From assembly GCF_003234815.2 (NCBI RefSeq), contig NZ_CP126279.1:2294001-2358000 (forward strand): a stretch of 64,000 nucleotides of DNA, in the 5' to 3' direction. Source of the DNA: Curtobacterium sp. MCBD17_035 (lineage in GTDB: Bacteria > Actinomycetota > Actinomycetes > Actinomycetales > Microbacteriaceae). A program made the translations under genes and the position numbers. Positions 1 through 8,614 of this stretch are shown here, in pieces. The notes under the pieces are model-generated. The model saw only the letters and a program-made list of their open reading frames with translations, was not told where the DNA came from and did no database searches. Every line of letters starts with the position of its first letter. The stretch's first letter is position 1.

Positions 1-1840
1 CGATCTCGCCGAGGTTGTCGATGACACCACGGAGGCCACGCTGGGCGTCGGTCCCGAAGTAGAAGCCGTTGAGCCAATCGACCCGGTCGGCCTCACCGTC
101 GGCGATGCGGTCGAGGTCGCCCTCCATCTCGGCGGTGAAGTCGTACTCGACGAGGTCGTGGAAGTACTCCTCGAGCAGCCGGACGACGCTGAAGGCGATC
201 CAGCTGGGAACGAGCGCACTGCCGCGCGGCGTGACGTACCCGCGGTCGACGATCGTCGACAGGATCGCGGCGTACGTGGACGGACGGCCGATGCCGAGCT
301 CCTCGAGCGCCTTGACGAGGCTCGCCTCGGTGTACCGCGGCGGCGCCGACGTGTCGTGGCCCTTGGCCTCGATGTCCTCGACGCCGAGGTGGTCGCGCTC
401 CGCCACCTGCGGGAGCGACGTGTCGGCCGCGTCGCTCGCGTCGTGCCGGTCCTCGTCACGACCCTCCTCGTAGGCGTTGAGGAACCCGCGGAAGGTGATG
501 ACCGTGCCCGACGCGGTGAACTCGGCGTCCGTCCCGCCCTGCGTGACCGCCAGCCCCTCGACGGCCTCGGGTGCGGCGATCCCGATCACCACGGAGGCCG
601 TGGAGCCCTTGGCGTCGGCCATCTGCGATGCGACCGTCCGCTTCCAGATGAGGTCGTAGAGCTTCCAGTCGTTGCCGCGGAGCACGCCCTCCATCTGGCT
701 GGGCGTCCGGAACGTGTCGCCCGCCGGCCGGATGGCCTCGTGGGCCTCTTGGGCGTTCTTGCTCTTGCCCGCGTACGTGCGTGGCTTGTCCGGGACGGTG
801 TCCGAACCGTAGAGCTCGGCCGCCTGCTTGCGCGCGGCGGTGACGGCCTGCTGCGAGAGGGACGCGGAGTCGGTCCGCATGTAGGTGATGTGCCCGTTCT
901 CGTACAGCGACTGGGCGACGCTCATGGTCTGCCGCGCGCTGAACCGCAGCTTGCGGGCTGCCTCTTGCTGGAGGGTCGACGTCGTGAAGGGCGCCGCGGG
1001 ACGACGTGTGTACGGCTTGGACTCGACGCTGCGGACGACCGCATCGCCGGCCTGCTGGAGTACCGACGCGAGGCCGTTCGCCGAGGCCTCGTCGAGCCGG
1101 ACGGCGTCCGAGGTGGCGTTGCCGCGGTCGTCGAAGTCACGGCCAGCGGCGACGCGGGTGCCGTTGAGCCGCGCGAGGCGGGCCGGGAACACCGACGCGT
1201 CCTTCGCGAACCGCGCGGTGAGATCCCAGTAGTTCACCGACACGAAGGCGAGCCGTTCGCGCTCGCGATCGACCACGAGCCGGGTGGCCGCCGACTGCAC
1301 GCGGCCGGCGGACAGGCCCGGGCCGACCTTGCGCCACAGGACCGGGGAGACCTCGTACCCGTACAGGCGGTCCAGGATCCGGCGGGTCTCCTGCGCGTCG
1401 ACGAGCGCGGTGTCGAGGTCTCGGGTGGCCTCCTTCGCGCGCTGGATGGCCTCCTTCGTGATCTCGTGGAACACCATGCGCTTGACGGGGACCTTCGGCT
1501 TGAGGACCTCGAGCAGGTGCCAGGCGATCGCTTCACCCTCGCGGTCCTCATCAGTGGCGAGGTAGAGCTCGTCGGCGTCCTTCAACGCGCGCTTGAGCTC
1601 GGTGACCGTCTTCTTCTTCGCGTCGGAGACGACGTAGTAGGGCTCGAACCCGTTCTCGACGTCGACGGAGAACTTGCCGAGCGAGCCCTTCTTCTTGTCG
1701 GCCGGGAGGTTCTTGGGCTCCACGAGGTCACGGATGTGACCGACGGATGCCTGGACCTCGTACCCGTCGCCGAGGTACTGGGCGATCGTCTTCGCCTTCG
1801 CGGGGCTCTCGACGATCACGAGCTTCTTCGTGCCTGGCAC
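1..1840 (-). CDS. topA: DNA topoisomerase I (type IA), 3' end outside the window
   Basis: Relaxes negatively supercoiled DNA by passing a strand through a transient 5'-phosphotyrosine break. The first 613 codons are present; the C-terminal part lies beyond position 1. The GTG start at 1840 is chosen because AAGGAG sits 4 nt upstream and the protein then begins with the Toprim segment KKLVIVESPAKAKTI. The catalytic tyrosine is in the motif ITYMRTDS (Tyr320), the usual place for this family. The next downstream segment (around 700-800) reads as typical domain IV sequence. It follows the pilus operon on the same strand, and the upstream TadE-like frame overlaps its first 37 codons. A TATGGT -10-like box at 1934-1939 could supply a separate promoter. 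Confidence 0.97.
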   Translation of the reverse strand, partial: MPGTKKLVIVESPAKAKTIAQYLGDGYEVQASVGHIRDLVEPKNLPADKKKGSLGKFSVDVENGFEPYYVVSDAKKKTVTELKRALKDADELYLATDEDREGEAIAWHLLEVLKPKVPVKRMVFHEITKEAIQRAKEATRDLDTALVDAQETRRILDRLYGYEVSPVLWRKVGPGLSAGRVQSAATRLVVDRERERLAFVSVNYWDLTARFAKDASVFPARLARLNGTRVAAGRDFDDRGNATSDAVRLDEASANGLASVLQQAGDAVVRSVESKPYTRRPAAPFTTSTLQQEAARKLRFSARQTMSVAQSLYENGHITYMRTDSASLSQQAVTAARKQAAELYGSDTVPDKPRTYAGKSKNAQEAHEAIRPAGDTFRTPSQMEGVLRGNDWKLYDLIWKRTVASQMADAKGSTASVVIGIAAPEAVEGLAVTQGGTDAEFTASGTVITFRGFLNAYEEGRDEDRHDASDAADTSLPQVAERDHLGVEDIEAKGHDTSAPPRYTEASLVKALEELGIGRPSTYAAILSTIVDRGYVTPRGSALVPSWIAFSVVRLLEEYFHDLVEYDFTAEMEGDLDRIADGEADRVDWLNGFYFGTDAQRGLRGVIDNLGEI

Positions 1841-2390
1841 GTGACTCCTTGATCGAATGCTGCGGGCGGTCGTCGCGCGACGAGCGGCGCTCGAAGGACC
1901 GTGGGTGTCGGTGGGTGGCGGACCGACAGGCACACCATACACACACGACCGGCGGCTTCCGCCGCTCGCGTGCGCCGCTGTGTGGTGAGGCCGGGGTGCT
2001 GCCCGGGCGTCGTCCGGGGACGGCGGCGGGACCCGCACGTGCCGTCGCCGCCGTCGGGACGAGCGGTCCGACGGCCCGGAGGCGGACCGTCACCGTCGCG
2101 CCGTCGACGTCGCACCGTTCGACGTCCGTGCCCTCGGCGCGGGCGACGTGCGACACCGCGTCGCAGGGCGGTCCCGGAACGAGTCCGACGGCGGCGGCCG
2201 CGCCGGCGACCGCCGCCGAGTCCGCCGCGGTCGCGACGTGGAGGGCGTCCACGCCGCGCCGGATCCCGGCGAGCACCGCGGTCGACAGGAGGACCGTGGC
2301 GAGCACCGTGGCGACCAGCACGATCGTCACCGCGCCGCGGTCGTCCCGGGCGTCGGGATGCGCCGCTCGCGCCCGGGGTGGCCCGGTCAT
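1728..2390 (-). CDS. TadE-like (Rv3654c-type) membrane-anchored protein with an abnormal C-terminal extension
   Basis: The ATG at 2390 overlaps the stop of the preceding tadE gene by 4 nt (ATGA). The N-terminus (RGAVTIVLVATVLATVLLS) is the hydrophobic pilin-like helix typical of the small TadE/TadG-like proteins encoded last in actinobacterial tad loci. These are normally roughly 85-140 residues. Here the recognisable part ends near residue 125 (...TARAGPAAVPG), but no stop codon follows. The frame continues for about 95 more residues rich in Arg, His and Cys, ending at 1728 inside topA. The tail has no family resemblance and is probably non-functional read-through after loss of the natural stop, or a sequencing error. 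Identity of the N-terminal part is fairly safe; the true 3' end is not. Confidence 0.65.
   Translation of the reverse strand: MTGPPRARAAHPDARDDRGAVTIVLVATVLATVLLSTAVLAGIRRGVDALHVATAADSAAVAGAAAAVGLVPGPPCDAVSHVARAEGTDVERCDVDGATVTVRLRAVGPLVPTAATARAGPAAVPGRRPGSTPASPHSGARERRKPPVVCVWCACRSATHRHPRSFERRSSRDDRPQHSIKESRARHEEARDRREPREGEDDRPVPRRRVRGPGIRRSHP
1934..1939 (-). promoter_or_regulatory. Possible -10 box for topA
   Basis: TATGGT on the minus strand, about 95 nt upstream of the topA GTG. No good -35 element is visible at the right spacing, so this is only a candidate. Confidence 0.3.
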
Positions 2391-2728
2391 CGCCCGCCCG
2401 CTGCGGCACACCCGCGCGCCGACACCGCCACCGCGGGCATCGGTCCCATCCGACGATCCGCTCGGAGCACCGCGCACACGAGTCCGGACGGGAACTCGAA
2501 CCGGACCGCGGCGCCTGGAGCGAGGGCACCGGCCGCGCCTGCAGCCGCCGCACCGTCCCCACGAGCCGCGGCGCGCGCCGCCACGGCCGCGGCGACCTGC
2601 ATCCGGGCCTGCTCGCCGGCCAGCACCACACCGCCGAGCACGAGCCCCAGCACGACCGTGACGACGGGGAGCGCGACGGCGAACTCGACCGTCACCGATC
2701 CGCGCTCCCCACCGACCGGGGACGTCAC
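2387..2728 (-). CDS. tadE: TadE family minor pseudopilin
   Basis: A 113-residue protein. The GTG start at 2728 overlaps the stop of the DUF4244 gene (GTGA, 4 nt), which implies translational coupling. The sequence ERGSVTVEFAVALPVV is the TadE signature: a short leader, a Glu at position 5 of the processed region, then one hydrophobic helix (about residues 10-35) followed by a soluble domain. Such proteins are minor components of Tad/Flp pilus systems, anchored in the membrane. The next gene starts inside its stop codon. Confidence 0.85.
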   Translation of the reverse strand: MTSPVGGERGSVTVEFAVALPVVTVVLGLVLGGVVLAGEQARMQVAAAVAARAAARGDGAAAAGAAGALAPGAAVRFEFPSGLVCAVLRADRRMGPMPAVAVSARGCAAAGGR

Positions 2729-2961
2729 AGCGAGAGCGCGTCGCTGATGATGCCACTGAGGAGGGACTGGACGGCCCCCGACCGCACCACTGCCACGAGC
2801 ACCCCTGCGAACGCCACCGCCGCCAGCACCACCACCGCGTACTCCGCCGTGGCCGAGCCCCGCTCCCCCGCCGCCCGAGACCACCACCGCCCCCACCGCG
2901 TCGTCCGCCGGGCCAGAGCCCGCCGTGCGTCCCGCCGTGTCCGTCCCCCGTCGACCACCAT
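2725..2961 (-). CDS. DUF4244 small membrane protein, candidate Flp-type pilin
   Basis: A 78-residue protein starting at ATG 2961 after AGAGAGG. It has a basic N-terminus of about 32 residues and then GSATAEYAVVVLAAVAFAGVLV, a pilin-like segment with Glu at +5 relative to a plausible Gly-Ser cleavage region, matching DUF4244 proteins that sit in actinobacterial tad loci. Its position between tadC and tadE is where Flp pilin is found in other systems. I infer that it is the major subunit here because no other pilin-like gene is present. It lies 156 bp after tadC. Confidence 0.8.
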   Translation of the reverse strand: MVVDGGRTRRDARRALARRTTRWGRWWSRAAGERGSATAEYAVVVLAAVAFAGVLVAVVRSGAVQSLLSGIISDALSL

Positions 2962-3117
2962 CGTCGTTCCTCTCTGTCATGCACACATCGGTCATCCGGC
3001 ACCCGGGCGGCCGTGTCGTCCGCCCGGGTCGACCGCGGGCCCCCGCCCGCGGTGTCGAATCTGATCATCGCGGCCCGGCGTCGTCGCCCACGTCGCCGTC
3101 GCCCGGCTTGTGGACGA

Positions 3118-4077
3118 TCACGTGACGGCGGCGATGGTGGACGACGCGATGCCGACGACGACCGGGACGACGCCGACGAGGACGAACGCCGGCAGGACAC
3201 ACAGCCCCAGCGGCACGACGAGCTGGGCGTTCAACCGCTCCGCCGCAGCCAGACGGTCGGCGACCACGCGACGTCGGACGTCCAGTGCGCTCGTGCGGAG
3301 CAGCGCCGCCGCGGGCACGCCCGCCTCCGCAGCGACGGCCAGGGTCTCGGCGGCCGCGCGGGCCTCGGCGTCCGGAGGCGGCACGACCGACTCGGCGACC
3401 ACCCGTTCGGCGGTCGACCACGCCGCACCGCCCGAGACCGCGATCGCCCAGGCCTCGAGGACGAGCCCCGGCACGGGCCCGTCCGGCCGGGCCCGACGGA
3501 CGAGGGCGGCAGTCCAGGCCCTCGCGAGCGCCACCAGCCCGACGGCGACGACGATCGACGCCCAACCGAGCGGTGTCAGGAGGAGGAAGCGCAGCGCGTC
3601 CGCACCCGAGAGGAGCCCGAAGAGCACGCCCACCAGCGGCAGCGCGAGGACGATACGAGCACTCGCGCGTGGACCCGCGAGCGCCACCTCCACGGCACGT
3701 TCGCCCTCGGCGACGTCGCGGAACGCCGCGGCGGCCGCGCCGAGCGCCGGACCGGCGGGCGCGCCCATGCGCTCGGCGACCCGCCACATCGCGGCCACCT
3801 GCGCCCAGGCAGGACCGGGCAGCCTGGCGATCGCCGCGACGAGGTCCTCGCCGGCGTCGCACGCGACGACGAGCGGTGCGATCGCGGGTTCCCGCGCCGC
3901 AACGATGCGCCAGGCACGGCGCGGTGGGAGCCCGCCGCCCACCAACGCCGCGACCCGTTCGAGCACGCGCGCCGTGGCGGTGGCGACCTCCGCGGGACGG
4001 TCGGGCGGACGGGCCTCCCGGGTCAGACGCGAGGCGGCGACGGCGGAGGCCGCCGTCGCGTCATGCGGGCCGGTCAC
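3118..4077 (-). CDS. tadC: Type II secretion system F-domain protein (TadB/TadC family)
   Basis: A 319-residue integral membrane platform protein of the Tad pilus. The GTG start at 4077 overlaps the tadA stop (GTGA). The T2SSF domain contains the pattern RVLERVAALVGGGLPPRRAW near residue 35, and hydrophobic segments near residues 135-150 (IVLALPLVGVLFGLL), 165-185 (WASIVVAVGLVALARA) and at the C-terminus (LVVPLGLCVLPAFVLVGVVP). Many systems have two such proteins (TadB and TadC); only one F-domain protein is encoded here. It should work with the TadA ATPase at the inner face of the membrane. Confidence 0.85.
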   Translation of the reverse strand: MTGPHDATAASAVAASRLTREARPPDRPAEVATATARVLERVAALVGGGLPPRRAWRIVAAREPAIAPLVVACDAGEDLVAAIARLPGPAWAQVAAMWRVAERMGAPAGPALGAAAAAFRDVAEGERAVEVALAGPRASARIVLALPLVGVLFGLLSGADALRFLLLTPLGWASIVVAVGLVALARAWTAALVRRARPDGPVPGLVLEAWAIAVSGGAAWSTAERVVAESVVPPPDAEARAAAETLAVAAEAGVPAAALLRTSALDVRRRVVADRLAAAERLNAQLVVPLGLCVLPAFVLVGVVPVVVGIASSTIAAVT

Positions 4078-5135
4078 TGCGCCGCCGCCGTCGGCACCGT
4101 CTGACGGACGACCAGTCGGCCGCTTCCGTCGAGCGCCAGGGACGCGACCGCCTCGAGCCGCCGGGTCCCGGCGATCCGTCCGACGTGGAACACACGCTCG
4201 AACGCGCTGACGGCCTGCCGCGCGAGCGCGTCCGATCCGAGCCCGGCGAGCGCGCCGAGGGCCTCGAGCCGCGCGGGGACGTCCGCCACACCGTTCGCGT
4301 GCAGCGTGCCCGCGCCGCCGTCGTGTCCGGTGTTGAGGGCGCTCATGAGTTCCCGGACCTCGGCTCCGCGACACTCGCCGACGACGATCCGGTCCGGCCG
4401 CATCCGCAGGGCCTCGCGGATCAACCGGTCGAGCCCGATCGCGCCCGCACCCTCCGCGTTCGCCTGCCGGGCCTGCAGCGCGACGACGTGTGGGTGAGCG
4501 ACGCGGAGTTCGGCGACGTCCTCGACCGTTAGGATGCGTTCGTGGTGCGGGACGAGTGCGAGCATCGCGCCGAGCAGGGTGGTCTTGCCGCTGCCGGTCG
4601 CTCCGCTGACGAGCACGTTCCGGCGCGCGCGCACGGCGTCCTCGACCTCGGTCCGGGCGACGCTGGCGAAGAACCCGGCCGCTTCGAGGTCCGACAGCCC
4701 GAGCTGCTCGGTGCTCGGCAGCCGGATGCTGATCGCGGTCCCGTGGTGGGCGACCGGACGGAGCACGACGTGCACGCGGATGCCGCCGACGTGGTGGACG
4801 TCCGCGCAGGGCGTGGACTCGTCGACGTGGCGACCGCCCAGCGCCACCAAGCGGACGGCGAGTTCCCGCGTCCGGGCCTCCGGGAGCACCATCCCCACCA
4901 CGGATCGGAGTCGGATCCCGTCGTCGACCCAGACTCCGCGGCCACCGATCACCAGCACGTCGGTGATGTGCGGATCGGCGACGAGCGGGTAGAGCTCGTC
5001 GAAGTCGACGAGCCGGTCCGGACGGGGCCGGGAGTCGAGCAGCGGCCGTCCGTCGCTCGTCGTGGACGGAACGAACGGTGTCACGTCCTGCGTCCAGGCC
5101 ACCCCGGGCGGACGCGGCGTCTCGGTGTCGTGCAT
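4074..5135 (-). CDS. tadA: TadA family pilus assembly/secretion ATPase
   Basis: A 353-residue CpaF/TadA ATPase (VirB11-like) that powers pilin extrusion. The Walker A motif is GATGSGKT with Lys184. A Walker B/Asp-box region (RILTVEDVAEL) and an aspartate/His box (GAGTLHANG) follow, and the N-terminal domain is short. The ATG at 5135 is preferred over longer frames because upstream residues look non-coding. A TACCGT box at 5144-5149 lies 8 nt before the ATG and no ribosome binding site is visible, so a leaderless start is possible. It is the first gene of a five-gene coupled operon. Confidence 0.9.
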   Translation of the reverse strand: MHDTETPRPPGVAWTQDVTPFVPSTTSDGRPLLDSRPRPDRLVDFDELYPLVADPHITDVLVIGGRGVWVDDGIRLRSVVGMVLPEARTRELAVRLVALGGRHVDESTPCADVHHVGGIRVHVVLRPVAHHGTAISIRLPSTEQLGLSDLEAAGFFASVARTEVEDAVRARRNVLVSGATGSGKTTLLGAMLALVPHHERILTVEDVAELRVAHPHVVALQARQANAEGAGAIGLDRLIREALRMRPDRIVVGECRGAEVRELMSALNTGHDGGAGTLHANGVADVPARLEALGALAGLGSDALARQAVSAFERVFHVGRIAGTRRLEAVASLALDGSGRLVVRQTVPTAAAQ

Positions 5136-5764
5136 GCCGCGGAACGGTACGCAGGCGCCGAGGGCGCCGATCGCTCGGCAGCGCCAGCGGTGGATGAATC
5201 CGAGGCGGCGCGACCTGTGGAGGAGGCATGTGATGCGCGCACCGACGAGACGCGATCTGTACCCCGTTGTGCAGGTGCGGTCCGCGCCCGCGGTCGTCGC
5301 GGCCCGGGTCGGGCATACGGTGCCGCGAGGCACGACGAGCAGTGTCGACGACCGCTGTCGGTGCGAGGGTCAGCCGCTCGGCTCGGACGCGGATGGACCG
5401 CTGCGGCGACGTCCGCCGAGCCCCCAGACCGACCGTTCTGTGTACAGCGCGGCGATCGGGCGGCGTCCCGGGGGCCCACGGTCGCCCTCGACCGCGTCGA
5501 CCCTCACCAGGAAGAGAAAGGGGCGGCACCAGTTGGGGGGAACGGGTGCCGCCAGACAACGGAGGATTGGGGGGAATCCCGACCGCTGCCCCCGGAAACG
5601 AGTCCGGTACCACCAGTGTACCCCACGACAGCACCGTCGTGGGCGCACCGCGACCGTTCCGAGGGCAGTCTGTCCGCACCGGCAGGATCGGACGCGTGAC
5701 CGCCGTCGTCCGCGGTAGTGTCCCGAACAGCCACAACCCGTCGCGACGATGCGAAAGGACGCCG
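5136..5764. other. Non-coding gap between the tad operon and acs with repeated G-rich motifs and hairpins
   Basis: No convincing gene in 629 bp between divergent tadA and acs. It holds two copies of TTGGGGGGAA (5533-5542, 5567-5576), each within or beside an inverted repeat: GGCGGCACC/GGTGCCGCC at 5522-5530 and 5545-5553, and GGATT/AATCC flanking the second copy. A third hairpin, CCCACGAC/GTCGTGGG, is at 5622-5643. A TAGTGT -10-like box for acs is at 5716-5721. The gap probably carries both promoters. Confidence 0.6.
5716..5721 (+). promoter_or_regulatory. Probable -10 box of acs
   Basis: TAGTGT, about 44 nt upstream of the acs ATG. The -35 region is poor. Immediately downstream, 5718-5730 reads GTGTCCCGAACAG, which resembles the C-rich motifs at the kinase operon promoter near 17.5-17.6 kb. 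Confidence 0.4.
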
Positions 5765-7711
<1,947 letters not shown>

Positions 7712-7947
7712 CGGACCGGTCGAGCCGGCCCGCGGAACGGGCACGGACCTCCCTGCTGCGGCGGGACCGCGAAGCGCACGCGTTGTCCGATCAACGACCG
7801 GATGGTGACGACGCGGCGCCCGCGCGGACGACGCTCTGACGAGCGGTCACCGCACCTGCGGCGATGCGCGGCGCCGTGGCCGGTCTCCCCCAACACACCG
7901 ACCGGTCACGGCGTACCCGGCGTCGGTTCGCGGCGTCCCGGGCGGTG

Positions 7948-8409
7948 TCAGGCCGTGAGCTCGAGGACGAGCTCGATCTCGACGGGCGCGTCGAGCGGCA
8001 GCACCGCCACCCCGACGGCGCTGCGCGCGTGCACGCCGACGTCGCCGAACACCGTGCCGAGGAGGTCCGACGCGCCGTTGACGACGCCGGGCTGCCCGGT
8101 GAAGGACGGGTCGGAGGCGACGAACCCCGTCACCTTGACCACGCGAGCCACGCGGTCGAGCGACCCGATCGCGGCACGCGCCGCGGCGAGGGCGTTGAGG
8201 GCGCACTGGCGTGCCTGGTCCCGGGCGACGTCCGCGGTGACCTGCGCGCCGACCTTGCCGCTGACCGGGAGCGCTCCGTCGACGAACGGCAGCTGCCCGG
8301 AGGTGTACACGAAGCCCTGGGCCACGACGGCGGGGACGTAGGACGCGACCGGGGCGGCGACCTCCGGCAGGGTGATGCCGAGTTCGGCCAGCCGCGCGTC
8401 GACGTTCAC
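7948..8409 (-). CDS. RidA family enamine/imine deaminase
   Basis: A 153-residue RidA/YjgF-like protein, a family that hydrolyses reactive enamine or imine intermediates from PLP enzymes. Recognisable parts are LPFVDGALPVSGKVG in the middle and the C-terminal segment ARSAVGVAVLPLDAPVEIELVLEL, which carries the conserved Arg-containing strand in altered form. The GTG start at 8409 overlaps the stop of the DUF4177 gene by 4 nt. The two genes form a small operon convergent with acs; the 236 bp between them show no clear terminator. Confidence 0.88.
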   Translation of the reverse strand: MNVDARLAELGITLPEVAAPVASYVPAVVAQGFVYTSGQLPFVDGALPVSGKVGAQVTADVARDQARQCALNALAAARAAIGSLDRVARVVKVTGFVASDPSFTGQPGVVNGASDLLGTVFGDVGVHARSAVGVAVLPLDAPVEIELVLELTA

Positions 8410-8564
8410 GCCGACGTCAGCGGACGCTTGAGGTACGCCACGAGCCCGCCCTCGGGACCCTGCACCACCTGCACCAGCTCCCAGCCGTCCTGGCCGAAGT
8501 TGTTCAGGATCGCCGTCGTGTTGTGGATGATCAACGGGGTGGTGAGGTACTCCCAGCGGGGCAT
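8406..8564 (-). CDS. DUF4177-type small protein
   Basis: A 52-residue protein starting at ATG 8564 with AAGGAG 5 nt upstream. The sequence (MPRWEYLTTPLIIHNTTAIL, then NNFGQDGWELVQVV) matches the small DUF4177-like proteins of actinobacteria, which have one beta-sheet domain and no known activity. It is translationally coupled to the RidA gene and divergent from the penicillin-binding protein gene, with 50 bp between the start codons. Confidence 0.8.
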   Translation of the reverse strand: MPRWEYLTTPLIIHNTTAILNNFGQDGWELVQVVQGPEGGLVAYLKRPLTSA

Positions 8565-8601
8565 GCGGCTCCTTGTCAGCTGGACGGTCGGGGGCATCAT
8601 C

Positions 8602-8607
8602 TAGGCT
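8602..8607 (+). promoter_or_regulatory. Leaderless -10 box of the penicillin-binding protein gene
   Basis: TAGGCT followed by 7 nt and then the ATG at 8615, so transcription is expected to start at or next to the A of the start codon. No ribosome binding site precedes the ATG. Confidence 0.6.
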
Positions 8608-8614
8608 GCATCCT

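Noticed and set aside
5533..5576. G-quadruplex in the TTGGGGGGAA region
   Set aside because: Only two G6 runs and one G3 run, too far apart for a compact four-run quadruplex; paired protein sites or hairpins explain the pattern better.
7884..7893. TCCCCCAACA, similar to the C-rich motifs near tad and the sensor operon
   Set aside because: It lies between the 3' ends of two convergent genes, away from any promoter, and single short matches are expected by chance.
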